Assembly: GCA_037954325.1 (NCBI GenBank)
Contig: JBBMNZ010000001.1
Span: 12,436,758-12,500,757 of the forward strand
Direction of reading: 5' to 3'
Source: Fistularia commersonii
Lineage: Eukaryota; Chordata; Actinopteri; Syngnathiformes; Fistulariidae
DNA length: 64,000 nt
Numbering within the stretch: position 1 is the first letter of the stretch; each line of letters begins with the position of its first letter. The notes under the pieces are model-generated. The model did no database searches and had not been told where the DNA came from. It saw nothing but the letters and a program-made list of their open reading frames with translations. The translations under genes and the position numbers were made by a program. Positions 25,101 to 38,480 of the stretch are shown piece by piece.

Positions 25101-28100
25101 TCACTGAGATAAGAAAATGAAGTCCTGATCTTTGAAAATTTTGTCTTGATGGGCAGAAATGTTCAGGCACAATAGGAAATGACAAACATTCCTGTCTTCA
25201 AGTATGGTCAGTGTTGCATGTCAGTTCTTCTTTTCCAACATTTGTTTGGATTCTACTTTTTGGGAGAAAAAGTACCTCATTTAAACATTTTTGGACGTGG
25301 ACAGGCTGAGAGGCAGCGCACTCCGTCAGGCTGGGCCCCATCTGGGCATAGAGGGCTTGGCACAGTTTGGTGGTAGCTCCTCGCACACTTCCACCACGGC
25401 CGTGGATGGTGCCACTATGTGTGGTTGTGCCCAGGAGGTGCCACAGTAAAGGCAACACTTTCTGTTCAATCATCTGGGGCTTGCGAGGGTAAAGCTCTGT
25501 CACGAGATCTAGGCATATTAAATGAGAGCAAGACGAGGTCAGAAGAGAAAAACGAATCATGTTGAAGCCAAAATTGCATCAGCGAGAATCTCTTTCTGAG
25601 TATCGCACCTGCTACTTTTTCAATAAGATCCACCTTTGCTTTGCCGCTTAGGAACTGAGCCTTTGTGCACAGAGGCTGGAGAAGGAGTATGTTATCTTTA
25701 GGGAAGTGAAAATGACAGAGAAATGAAATGTAAACAAATTTGACAGAAATATTACTTTAATCACAGTGTCAATCAAAACTTTTGGAATCTTAAAATTTGT
25801 ACCAAGATTCAAGATAAGTGCGTTGATTGCTCCAACAGCAGCAGAGTAAACAGCGTTGTTCTTAGAGTTGAGGTGATTGTCAACAATCGCTGGGACAAGT
25901 ATGTTGACCACTTGAGACAAGTTGTCCTTCATCAACTGGATAATTTTCTGGAGAGACTCAAGGGCATGCAGGTTGACCTTGCTATTGGATTCCTGCAGTC
26001 TAGCTTTGAAAGCATCAAACACCTGATGAATGAAACAGACTTGTGTGATGAAATTCAAACCCATTATGATAAACATAGAAAAATATATTGAAGAGATTAG
26101 GCAAACAAAACACTAACTGGGAAGATACTGTTGATGACCATGTAGGGGTTATGCTGGCAGTCAGAAACTAGCTGGTCGATTCCCTTAATCCTCTCTCTGA
26201 AGTCCTTTGAACCTAACAGATCTGAGATTTGCTTAATGTATTCAGTCTTGTCTGCGATACTCTGAGTCTGAGACCTATAGCTGTTGTGACTGTTTGAATC
26301 TCTGCAAGGAAACACACGACACAAGAAAAGACTTGTTTCTTTTTGTCCCCAAAACTCAGCAGTTCTGAAATCTTTGGCTAAGAGCTTGCCAGTCAGACGC
26401 ACCTGTTGGTCTGGTTGAGGGTCTCTCTGTTGAGTGAGGATGATATGACCGTACCGCTGCCTGGGAGGGAACGCCTGCCACTCGCTGTTTGGTTATCTTG
26501 GGACATCTCAGCCAGACCCTGAAAACAAGGAATAACGGATCAGTGTGCGGTGTAATTTAAAAAAACAAGCAAACCCTGTGTTGTTGCACCGAAGTACAGT
26601 ACCTTTGTCTTCAGACATAGAACAGTAGCTCTGACACTGGGCGCATCTTCAATGGAGCTACATCTTTCCAGGATTTTTTCAAAATCTGGATGGTATGACA
26701 GGGAGAGCAGCATTCGACGCCCATAGTACCTTTGTGAGAAAAAGTAAGCCAGCTGAATACCATCTATCAGCAGTGTAGGAAAAATACTGCTCAGAAAGAA
26801 AGCTGATTTCTACAGGATGTGTAAGCCACACACATCTAAACAGTAGAAATAAAGTAACATATCCTGCAAAACTCAAGTTGGAGCTGATATGAACCACCAG
26901 TAGCTTAAGGTGGAGAAAACAAAGCAAGTGCACTTTCGCTGTATGAACATTGTTAGTGCAGGAAAAAGGCAACAAATAAAACAAACCAAGAAATAAAACC
27001 ACTTAAGATCTGTGATAAAAACATAGCAAACTAAGGGAAAGGGGTGGCATGGCAGAGGAGGTAGGGCAATCATCTTTGGAACCAAACATTCCTGGTTCGA
27101 TTCCTGACTCCTCCTAGGTGTTTTCGAAGTGTTGTTAGCAAGACACTGCTGCCCTGGCGCTGGTTGATGGCAGCCTACTGCTCATGGCTCATCCATGATG
27201 GGTTAATTGCAGAGAACAAATTTCCCCACAAGGATTAATAAAGGATAAATTATTATTACAAAAGACCATGAAGTCTGTTAATACAAAGTGCTCTTCTGAA
27301 ACACTGGTGGGATTTGAAGCTATGTTGCACCTAGAAAATGGCACACGAGGTTTGGAAGCCTGGATTAAGTAGAGAAACATGACTACAGGTCATTTGTAAA
27401 AACCTGATTTGAGAATCCTACACACCTTGTGTCCTGTGATGAGTCCTGTGCCAGTTTGGTGACTGCAGACAAAATTCGGTCCGTAAGATCTTTACTTCCA
27501 GAAAGCAGACGAGCAGCGCCCACTTTCTCCACCAAAGTTACCAGGTGCTGGGCTGTGCACTTCCTTACCACTGCATTGAGGTGGCTAACAGAGAGGATCC
27601 AAACAAATTCAGCATTAAAAGATTCCATTGGCTCAAGAGATGGTACACAGCATTAACAAATGATTGTACAAGCTGCTGCCCTTTAAAGTGTTTGCATGTG
27701 CTCAGTTCATACTGACCTGAGTCCCCCTGAGAGAAGAGCGTTAATGCTACGAGGGCGAGAGCAGTGCTGAACCATGCAATCTAATGCTGCATCAACATCC
27801 TGCCTGATGAAAGCGTTACTCTCCCCTGCCTTCTGCAACAAGGCTTTGACTGTCCCCTCCAGCTCCTGGTCCATTCCCTTCTGCAGGGACTTGTACAAAT
27901 CGCCTAGTGTGCACACTGCAACCCTGGACACACCTGACCGCAGGTTCTTTACCTGAGTAACAAGGACATTAATTATGCAACTGTCTAGTGTCATATAACA
28001 CAACATTCAGTTAAGGCCAGTAGAATCTGGCAAATAAAACTGATCTGCAGTAATCCCTATCAATATGTGCACCAGAAGAAATGCTGTTCGAGTTCAGTAA

Positions 28101-31100
28101 AACATGTCACCAGCATTACCTCTTGAATGAGAGCGAGGCACACATCATGAAGCCTGCTTTGGAGCGTGTCTGGGTGGAACTGGGCTAAAGAACGAAGGAT
28201 TGTCAGACCTTCAATCTTCCTCTCCCTAAAAGCCCAGAGATATGACTTCAACCAATTGCACATACTGTTAAAAATTATCTTGACGAGCACCATCTGTCTT
28301 TATTTTTACATTTATGTAAATGAAGTTTGAGTTTGAATTATAATGGATATTTTTTCATGCTAACGTAAAGTTATGAACACGGGTAATGCCTTCGTACTTC
28401 AATTATCGGTATGATTGGTAAGCAATTATTCTATGAAGTACTGAAGCAGTTGCATTATGTCTCACCAGTCATCAGAGCTAAGCAGGCTGAAACTCTGTAC
28501 CAGAGCCAGATCAGGCTTGGAAAATGGGCACATCTCAGGGGGATGCGAGGAAGATTTCTTGTGGCCCGTTGCATTGAATGATAGCTCATCTATAAAACCC
28601 ATGAGACATGGCACAACACATACATTCAGTCTAACTGTCAACAGTTATCAATGGAAACGAGGATTACTCCAAGGTTGCCAAAACAAATCATTATTATCCA
28701 ATTGTCAAATGCGGAGATACACGTCTAACAAACTTAGATTGATTAACAATCTTCCTAATATGCACAGAACACTGACCTGAGCTATGAGACACCATGGGTC
28801 GGGTTCTGTTGAGGGAAGACGCCCTTTTAAAGCGGGATAGGTTTTTGGGATTGGGAGGAACAGTGGGGGGGCTTGGTTGGAGTGGTGGTGTGAAACACTT
28901 GATGGGACTATGGGGTCCTGGTGGACTAACTGGAACAGTGGGGCTGATGCGTGATTCATCGTAGGCATGATCTCCTTTTGTAGAAATGATTGTGCTGCCA
29001 TTTAGATGTAGATCTAAAATAGTAATAAGAAATATTAAAACATGCTTGAAAAAAAAAAACTGCTAAAAGGTGTAATTTTTATTGAGCACATTAACTACAA
29101 AACTTATAATTATGTGATACATTTTGCTTTAATTTAAAAGTTAATAACATAAGTTAACAGCCTTGGAAACTGCTTAAAAGACCATATTTGGAAGAAAACG
29201 ACTTATGGATTTGTAAGACTTCTCTTGCCTTTTAAGTTGAGTATTCTATTATCTTCTGTGGGGGAGTTTGACAGCATCTTTTTGACACGATGGCGGATGT
29301 TATCCCCTTGACCAAACTGCCCCTCCGACTGATGAAGATGCTGCAGCTTGTTATCCCAGCTAAACTTTTTATTCTGCACAAAGCGGGCACAGTGAGATAC
29401 TCTGGGTCATTCACTCCTATTTAGGGTGGACAAAGCGTGACTGATCCTTACCTCATCTGGATGAGGGCTGTCATTACCATCCCTGGGACTGCCAGACAGG
29501 CCATAAATACCTGCTGAGGAATCAATGGGGTATTTGGTCAATGAATCAAAGAATGCTCAAGAAACAAGGCCAAACCTAAAAGGGTAGAGGACACTGCTGA
29601 GAAAACGCTACGTTTGCAGACCACTTAAATGTTAAGACCAGTGAGTTTGGCACAGTTTTCAACTTCTGTATTAATTAATAATGACCAAAGCACAACACCT
29701 CATCTGAATAAGAGCAAAAATGTTGTTTGAATAATGACTTGTGGCCACACTGACCTCTTCCAATGACTCCTTCCAGCATGTCTGTGGCAGGTGAGTTTCT
29801 GCTCTGACATCCTGAAAAAAACATGTTTGAACTAAGTTTAAGCTTCAGTGTCTTCATTATTAATGTAAGAACAAGTATCAAGCTCCACTAACATGCAACT
29901 CTATTTTGTTGCGTATCCCTGCTTGCTGACCTTTAGCAGGCTTCAGAGCTCTGAATGGTTCAGTTAATGGTGGTTTGACCAGTGGAGGAGTGGTTCCTTT
30001 AGTCTCTTCCTCAGTTTTGATGATTGTTCCATTGGAATAGGTGACTTTCATCCCAACCACACCAACCTCTGCTGACAAGTCACCCCACTGAGCCAATCCT
30101 GAATTAAACAAAAATGTGAAGCAGATACAAAAAAAATTATAAAAACCTGTAAAACACACACACATACACACAAAAAAACAAAATCAAGGTTAAACTTGTA
30201 AAATGTGTGAGATTTTATAGCTCTCGTGGTGATTGCAATCACATTGCACTCAGATTTCTTCTCAAAAGATAACATATTACTTCTCCAGCCTCTGTGCACA
30301 AAGGCTCAGTTTCTAAGCAGCATTTTTTTTTACCTGGAAGGTTACTAAAATCCATGGACATGGAAGGCCTCAGGTTTTCAGAAGGTACTCTTGCAATGCC
30401 AGGTTTCAATATTGAGGAGGCAGAGTTCCTGGGACTGCTGACAGTAATGACATTATTATTTTACATATTTCGAATGCACTGGGCTCTGTTTGATACCGTC
30501 AACAAAAGGGGAATACCGTTCATCATTATCTACTGGTCACCAGTATTGTACTTCTAATGACTGGAATTTTTGGTTAGTAACTGAAAACAAACTTTTCTCT
30601 TTATCAGAAATAAGACATATCAAACAGTATTTCATTATTACACAACATCGCAATTCTAATCTGAGTCTCAAATATGTAATTATATCATCTAGTGTAGATG
30701 CAAAGCTTCAAACTTATCCACAAAAAATAGAACTTGGAATTTCTCTGTGGTACTGGACATTGAAAGGGTTACCTAGTTTTAATGCCATTGATGGTGCTGT
30801 TAGCAATGGAGCTCAAACTGGAGAGACGGCTGTCACTGGCTGAACTTGTAAGCATGGGAGAACTGTGTAAAGGTGAATCCAGACCTAGGTCCAACTTCAC
30901 AGTTGAGTCAAGGCTGTCTGCATCTGGGTCTGAACTGCTGAAGCTTGCTTTAGCCTTCTTCTTTGCAGCACTGTAGCGCAATGAGCGCAGTGAGTTCAAC
31001 ATCTGTAAAAGTGACCCAGAATGGCCATTATGAAAAGGAAAGGAACATTTATGATGACCCTAGAGTACTTTGGCCACGTAAATTATGACTTTATTACTTT

Positions 31101-34100
31101 ATTTACCTCCTGCACTTCCAGATGATCTTCCTCTTGAAGATCGTGCACTGTCGTGACACAAATAGGCTGCACCTGGAGATCTCGTCCTATGTGCTGATTC
31201 TGAGGGCTGCTAGAAACTTTGGAACCGGACGAAGTGTGTGATGGCAACTGCTCTGCTGGAGGAATGACAGGTGAGCTAGAGAGGGCTGTCCGTGTGCTGC
31301 CCAGAGCTCTGCGGAATGATGAAGTCGAAGAGGAGCTCTTTAGGGAGGCACAAAAAGGCCTGGGAGAGCATCTGCTGGAAACGTTCCCTGAAGTGGGTAA
31401 TGGCAGTAAAAAAGTGGTGATAGAAAAAACAAAATTATAAGAATGATTTTTGGAATCAGCTGAGAAAACATCACACGATGCCATTAAACTTCACCTTTTG
31501 CTGCATCTGAGCTCCCCTTCCAGGGACTTGTGTCTCGGTGGTGAGGGCTGTTTTCTCGCTTGTTGGGCCAGGTGTTGGACAAAGAGAGGGAGGAGTCTGT
31601 GCAACAGTGGGATTGTGTTGAAGTGAACATACCACCTTGGACTGTTGCAAGAGGATAAGAGGGGAGCAGGAATGGACCAGGTGTGTTGTGATTGGAGGGT
31701 AGGGAAAATGTGCGCTCAACACTTGGGTTCTTAGAAGCCACTGGTCCTTTGGATATCACTGTAAGACAACATTTTTGCAAATATAGGGGAAAATAAGACA
31801 GAGGATGACAAAATGCTACATTACTTTCTGACTTCTTAAAACAGTCTATATTTGTTTTACATCCATGTAAAAAAAACTTCCTTACGACTTTCAGAATCAC
31901 TGAAAATGGTTGTTTTGAAGATATCGGGTTCTAAGTTGAGGCTCCCACTTCTTCTGAGCCGGACAGGGGATACCCTTCTTCTGGAAGACCGGGGTTTCCT
32001 TGGGTCTGCAGGACCTAAGTAGGCAAATTAAACTAATTCTTCAACAAGGTTGTACAAACATATGGAAGTGGGTCCACTCAATCAACCAATCAACAGAAAA
32101 AAAGAAAATTGTGAACAGGCAAGAAAAATGATCAGTTCCTTTATTATTCGTTGATTTTAATTACACAAGAACACAGTTTTTGAAATAAACTGTTTTGTAG
32201 ATGTATTTAGATTATTTATTTAGGTTTATCTGGTAATTCGACAGGAAAATATTGTTTAATAGTTGCAACATTCTACGGCTAGTGATCATTTCAAGAACTC
32301 AGGGGTGGCAACATATAAGCTGTAGCTAAAGATTATGCAAGTTTCAAATACAGTCTTGTATTTACTGTATTGATAATAAGCAGAGGCCACATGGACATTC
32401 ACTGCACCACAATGTTAGAAACCTTAATATTTAAAGACGGCACAGTAAGAATGTCATTGTACAGGGAAACACATTTCTAGACTGTACACATGACAATAAA
32501 CACTTTGAATCTTGAATCTTGAACAGACACAGGACACTTTTCTTATTTGTCACAAAATTGGGTAAGAAAAATATATACGCTAATCACACCAGTCTTCGTC
32601 TACACTTGTAATCTTCAACAACACATTGTTTGAATAACATAACATAAATCAGTGGTAGAGGGTCAACGCCCTTCGCATGGGATTAAATTCAAACAAACAT
32701 GAGAAAAAAAAGACAGGATACACATTTGACATACAATATAATAATTTCTCAACACATACCGGTAATTGTCAGGTGTGTGTAGGTGTGATTGTGTGCCACG
32801 TTGGCGCTTATGATATGATGCCTTGCAAGTGTTTGCAATGTATGGCAGTGACTGATGCCAGTCAGAGAAACAGGTTGGCACAAATAAAGTTTTTACTTGA
32901 TCTGCTGATGAATGCTGCTAAGGAATGAGAAACCTTTCAACTTCCTCCGCTGGGTATTCCAAACCCATATCACCAATTAAGCCTTGTGAAGGAAAACCTA
33001 CATTAAGTCATTTGTGGAATATTTTTTGTCCAGTATGTATGTACACTAATCATTAGGTTGACCTAATAAATACCACTAATAAATAAACGTAGGGGAAACT
33101 TGGAATATCAGGAATCATCATGTGAAAGATTTTATTTTGTTTGATTACTAAAGGGTGTGACGAAAAAAACAACGGAGAATTAATCTTGTTGGATTAGCTA
33201 CTTTAAGCAGATTTGAGAACAAAAGAAAATCATAATTTTTTTATGATTAACACAAACAGGGAAGTTGCAGGATAAAACAAACACAGGTGAGCAGAATAGT
33301 CTTAGTTCACCTGTTACACCTTGTGACAGGAATGCCCTTCATCTTTGAAGTTTCAATTGTATTCATCTTGCAGCTTTTTGGTGACATTTGACATTGTAAC
33401 TTCTTAATATACTAATCCAATCCAAAGCTAACTTAAATACAGTTGAAGCTGACAGCGACAATCAGTTAATCTATGTGTTGCTTGATACTTTGGCGTAATT
33501 CAAACTTTGAGGGTAATAAGGTTAGGCACTTACTAAAACTGGGTATGTAGGTCTCTGGACTGAGCTTCCTGGACAGCGGATCTTCATTGGCCATCTACAG
33601 ACGGACAAAATGTTACATTAAACTCCATTCACAAAATACGTCAGGTGAGAAAGATACTAGCCTTAGTGGAAAAACTCTCGCTCGTGAAGAATAATAAAGA
33701 TAACATTATTTTGCATTACATCTACAGTCTGTGAGAAAATATATGACTACTATCAACACAGTGTCCACAGTTTGATAAAACTCACTGGACTGAGTGAAAT
33801 GTGATTGCAATCACTAGAGCTAAACATCACACAGATTTTACAAGTATAACCTTGAGATAATGTCAATTATGTTTGTTTTGTACCCTCAACACCCATAAGT
33901 GGGCTGAGTGGAAATTATGTTGCTGGGAAACTGAAAATTCTGTAAACAGAGAGTTTTTGAAAAGGTTGCCTCTAAGCTGGGTAATACTTCTCAGGAACAT
34001 AAATGTGGTTATGTAATACCTACAGATATGATTTTATAGTTTTTAATAGCCTGACTTTGTTTCTCTCAGATGTTAGCTTTAACAGCAGTTCCAAAATTTT

Positions 34101-36296
34101 GTAGCTTTTTTAATTAATTTCTTCTCTTTACATGTGTGTGTATAATGTATTGGAAGCCACATATTCAGTGATAAAACCTATTACTGTTTCCTAGCCAAAA
34201 CATAATGCAAAAGGCAGGAAACAAACCCTGCATTTTATTGTGCGTTTCTGGGTATTGTATTAGGATTATGTGATCTAAATTAAACATAAAACAAGTTAAT
34301 TGCGAGCTGAAAATTACATTCTCTAAGAGTAGGACATTCAAAAAAATCTTACAATTCTTCCGTCACTCTATATCAATGTATTCTTTATTAATCCTTGTGA
34401 GGAAATTTGTTCACTGCAATTAACCCATCACAGATGAACCATGAGCAGTAGGCTGCTGCCGACAAGTACCAGGGGAGCAGTTAGGGGTTCAGCGTCTTGC
34501 TCAACAACACTTCGACGAGGCAGGGAATCAAACCAGGAATGTTTGGTTTCAAAGACGATTGCTCTACCTCCTGCGCCAAGCCGCCCCCACTCGAGCCAGA
34601 TTGCACTGTGCAGTGTGCCTAAATTTGAGTTGTAACTCTTCTGAAAAACATGCTCTGAAGGGTAACCTCTGGGATGTTTTCCCATCTAGATAATCATCTT
34701 TAGTATAACTCTGCTTATTCAACATATGCTTTTTGGTTTGTTTTTTGAGGGGGTTGTCAAATTTAGAACATGATACATTTTAAAGGCCTGAATTCATTTG
34801 AGCCATGAAAGTAAATAGAATATCTTTGATGCATAGCTTCATAACTTTACTAAATGCAACCACTTATATCATGTTCTGTGCAGCACTTCCTGAGCAATTA
34901 GAATCAAATCAACATAACTGCACTGCCGGTAACATGCGTGGCAATTCAGCAGTAAAAAACACTTCAAACACGTAGAACATAAGTGACTGATTGACCAAAA
35001 CTGCTTCAGATTTTTAGATTATATTTGGTTGTCCTTTTAAACAATGAACATAGAGAGGAGCACTGTTGAGTCCTTTAATTTATTGGCGTATTAGGGAATC
35101 AAGAGAATACCAGAATATATTTGTGAGCTGTGTATCTGATTTTGGCCAAAAAATATGAAACCAGGGAAAACATGTGAATCTGGAAATGTTCCCTGACAGC
35201 ATAATTCGCATGAGACTGAGTGAAAGTGTGAAAACAGCAAGCTGATAATGATGATGGACCCCACCTGCTCATAGTACTTTCCATTGGGGGTTCTGCATTG
35301 TCGGTCATAGTCAATAGATGAGAATGCTGCCATCTCCCAGGGTAGTTTGTTCTTCCCTTTACCAGCGCTGACAATCCTCCGTTGAAAAGGAAGCTCATCA
35401 GTGAGGGAACCCAAGCTTCCAAAGCCATACAGCCGTTCACAGTCTGGTTCTGTTCTGTAACTCCTGGCGCTGCTAATTCGTCCTCCATTCATCACCCAGT
35501 CCAGATCACTTCCAGAAACACACTGCGAGGAGCATTGCTGTCCTAGTTTGGGTGCTACCAGGCCATACTCTACAATCCCCTCTGGAGAGAGTTTGGGGAG
35601 AATGCGCCTTGCTCGTCTCGCCTGTACCGCAGCCATAAGACCCTCTGTATCGTCATTGAGTTCCACCATATCTATAGCTTTCATCAGGTACTGTTTTTTC
35701 CCAGTGTCAAGGCAATAGTCAAAAACCGCAAACAGCTCAAGAGCAGCGTGCCGGACCTTCCTTTTGCTGTCTGCCAAATATGGTGCAACCTCAAAACATA
35801 GCTTAGGGATGTTGAAATCTGTTCGGGGATGAGTGAGCATAGCTGCAATCATAATGTTGAGAATATCTTCGCGGACCCTTGAATTCTTGTGTTTCAAGTT
35901 ACCAGTGACAAGATCTAATACTTGTTGGGGGGCTACAGTTTTCATCATCCGTTGAAACACACTCATGTATTCATTTCTGGTGATGGTATGAGTGTCACCA
36001 AGGGCCTTGAGAGCCACCAAAATTAACTGTTTGACATATTTTTCAACATTGGTACCTAACTTCTGAATAAGTAAATTTAAAACTTGTAACGCGCCATACA
36101 AGACTTTAAAATTACTGTCATCCAGAAGCTGGGGGAGAAAGTTGATGAACTCTTCAATACTGTCAGACGTGACTGTTTTCATGTCCACTTCAGAGATGAT
36201 ATGTTTGAGTTCTTCCACCCCATTGGTGCGATTGCGGTAATTGTTGTGGTCCAGAAGCTGCTGGTGTAACTCCTGGGAGATTAATCCAAGCATCAT
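25101..36296 (-). CDS. togaram1: TOG array regulator of axonemal microtubules 1 (crescerin-1/FAM179B), apparently lacking the first TOG domain
   Basis: Coding exons, high to low: 35265-36296, 33534-33594, 31886-32014, 31495-31758, 31107-31387, 30773-31002, 30334-30434, 29931-30098, 29755-29811, 29452-29510, 29229-29373, 28777-29013, 28466-28589, 28120-28225, 27717-27952, 27426-27584, 26603-26729, 26403-26518, 26118-26301, 25803-26022, 25609-25695, then 25276-25508 plus 25101-25124. All phases join, giving about 1459 residues (human about 1720). TOG2 covers roughly residues 5-245. The conserved linker motif RRIVSAGKGKNKLPWE is at 306-321 and LRSLRYSAAKKKAK lies mid-linker. TOG3 is about 922-1172 and TOG4 about 1211-1450. 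The family binds ciliary microtubules with ARMC9, and human mutations cause Joubert syndrome. The start ATGATG at 36296 follows in-frame stops, so no TOG1 is encoded upstream. If the donor after 25276 is not used, the frame reads on to a TGA at 25198-25200. Confidence 0.93.
27040..27260 (+). repeat. tRNA-like SINE, family B, copy 2 (togaram1 intron)
   Basis: The unit starts ggggtggcatggcagaggagg and has the box-B-like ggttcgattcctg. It ends in gagaacaaatttccccacaag followed by a short A-rich tail at about 27240-27260. It lies between coding exons 26603-26729 and 27426-27584, antisense to the gene. Confidence 0.7.
34380..34595 (-). repeat. tRNA-like SINE, family B, copy 3 (first togaram1 intron)
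   Basis: On the - strand it reads ggcggcttggcgcaggaggt, then a box-B-like ggtttgattccctg, and ends with aacaaatttcctcacaagg plus attaataaagaa. It is the same unit as at 9.28 and 27.04 kb, here in sense with togaram1. Confidence 0.7.
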
Positions 36297-38480
36297 TATT
36301 GACGGCCCAATGAATGTGGTCAATTAGGAGAATTCAACAAGACGAACAAGATCCTGCGAGGACAATGACTTTCCTCTTCTTCCCCATTTTCTCTCATCTT
36401 GAGTGGCTGGTTATTCGGATCCACTCTCAGGTTGGTTCGACTGTGGATGCCGAGAAAATATGTAAATTAAACGATGGACGTAGGACTGGGTGTTCATGAT
36501 TGCAATGCATTAAGTTGAACAGCCAAACACCGAACACAACAGCCCCGATAACAGACATGCTAGGGAACTGCATTCCGCAGCGCTTGAATATTTTAACACG
36601 GTGATCAAAACGAGCTGAGTTATGTGCATTTAAACCACTTGTGGCTGTCAGTCAGTCAAGCTTGTCTCGGTTAACATCTAATACTACGATCCAGATGCAT
36701 GGGACACGGTTTCCCTGATACATGGACGCGTCTTAATATTAAAAAAACATCATAAATGTGGAGTTACAAGGCAGAAAGCAACGGCCGCAAGCCAACTATG
36801 GAAAAACTTTAAGATTACCGGTAACCTATCACATCACTACCTTAGCTTGCGTTCGCGATGCCTGCGTAGCTAAAAGGATGCTAAGCTAGCTGGCTACTCG
36901 CGTTAAGTGATGGCTGACTGGCGAGCAAAGTTAGAAAAACAGCAAGAAAACAGACCTCGCATTCCCCCAAAGATCCTCCAATTAGACGCTTGAAGCAAAC
37001 GCTGCTCTTCCAAGTTATCATTTTTTTCTTTTCTCATTTAGCACCGAGGAGAAGCCTAGCCTCTAAACACCGACATCTCTCCCGGTTGTTTAAATTGGTG
37101 ACTGAAGTGTTAAATGTTTAGAAGCTACAGATGTATTCTCATGGAGAAGCCCCCCCACCCCAACACACACGCACACGCGCATACACACTCTTAGAAGGCA
37201 TACGGGCACAAGCTTACACACACAAAGAAAGCAAGATGGCGAATACGTGTCGCAAACTCAACGCTTCCATGGTGACGCGGGTGGCAGGATCCTCCGGCCG
37301 GTATTAATATCCCGGAACCGCACTGTGTTTCTAAACCTTAATTATACAAGTGTAAAATTCTCATAACAAAACTGCGTGTGACACTGACGTGCGATTTGAC
37401 ACCTTTACGTAACACTTATCACATTTTAAGAGATGGGTCAATATGAACATAATTTTTACAATATCGAATATCTGGAAGACAACCCAACGTTAAGAGAAGA
37501 CAAGTGCATGGAAACAAGGAGCCTCTCCTACAACTGTTTTTTTTAAGCAGGACACAACTTGTGTTCAGATATTCAACTTGCACAATCAAGTGTCAGATAG
37601 TCGTTTTTTGGTGTAAAAACACTTTCAGGTTGTCATCTGATATAATACAGTCATCACATGCGAAGGAAAACTTTTCCGTATTGCGATATCAAATCAAAAA
37701 ATGTAAAGAGCAGTATACCATAATTGCGATCTGTGGGTTTCAGAGCAATGAGATGCAACGTGAAGCATTTGGCCATCGATGCTTGTCTTTGGGAATTCAA
37801 TTCAACAAAATAAAACATGTATACAACTTTCAAAAATCCATTATACCCCAGAAGCGATTGCTTTCAAATGCTATAATTTGTTCAATGATAAACGATGTAT
37901 TTGCCAGGTACGTTTCTTTTCATTGTTATAAATTGTCACAGGCCCATACTATGATTACACGTCATTTTAACTGGCTCCAAAACGAGGTCCCATTAAGAAC
38001 AAAGTGGAGTGAAACCCTACAGTGTTCAGTGTACAATCCAACACAGAAAGTAGTCTCTTCAACAGCAAAGAAACATGTTTTTGTTAAAGCAGTACTCGTG
38101 TAGAGTACATGGATCTTTTTACCATTCTTGTGCGTGATTTTTGTTTATGTTTTCTAGGCAGAAAGTCAGGCAGTATTGTTAATATTTCGCTGACAAGTAA
38201 TTGGTAAAGCCTGCTATATTTAGCATTTTTACTGTCATTTCGCTATCATTTCGCTATGAATACGATTTGTTCGTTAACATTATTTTATTTTGAAAGCAGC
38301 GGAAGTGGTGGCAATGTTCACATAGTTCGTCATTAGCTGTACCCCTCTCTAGCTTTGTGGCTAGGTTGGCAGTAGGTTGTTTTCCAGACAGCGGCTCGGG
38401 GTTACTGCTCGTCACCGCTGAACTCCGTCACTGCGAAATCGGCCAACGAAGCGATACACTAGACGGACTCTCAGTCACAG
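36297..38480. promoter_or_regulatory. Head-to-head upstream region shared by togaram1 (-) and klhl28 (+)
   Basis: About 2.2 kb separates the togaram1 start codon from the end of the probable klhl28 5' untranslated exon (donor CACAG/gttgga after 38480). On the - strand an acceptor-like tcctcgcag lies before 36353, so togaram1 may have an untranslated first exon near 36.5-37.3 kb, where CpG content is higher (for example catggtgacgcgggtggcag near 37269). The middle (37.4-38.2 kb) is AT-rich and contains an unexplained + strand open frame. The divergent arrangement is also that of the human pair. Confidence 0.45.

Noticed and set aside
25873..26091. + strand open frame of 72 codons
   Set aside because: It is the reverse complement of a togaram1 TOG4 exon (25803-26022).
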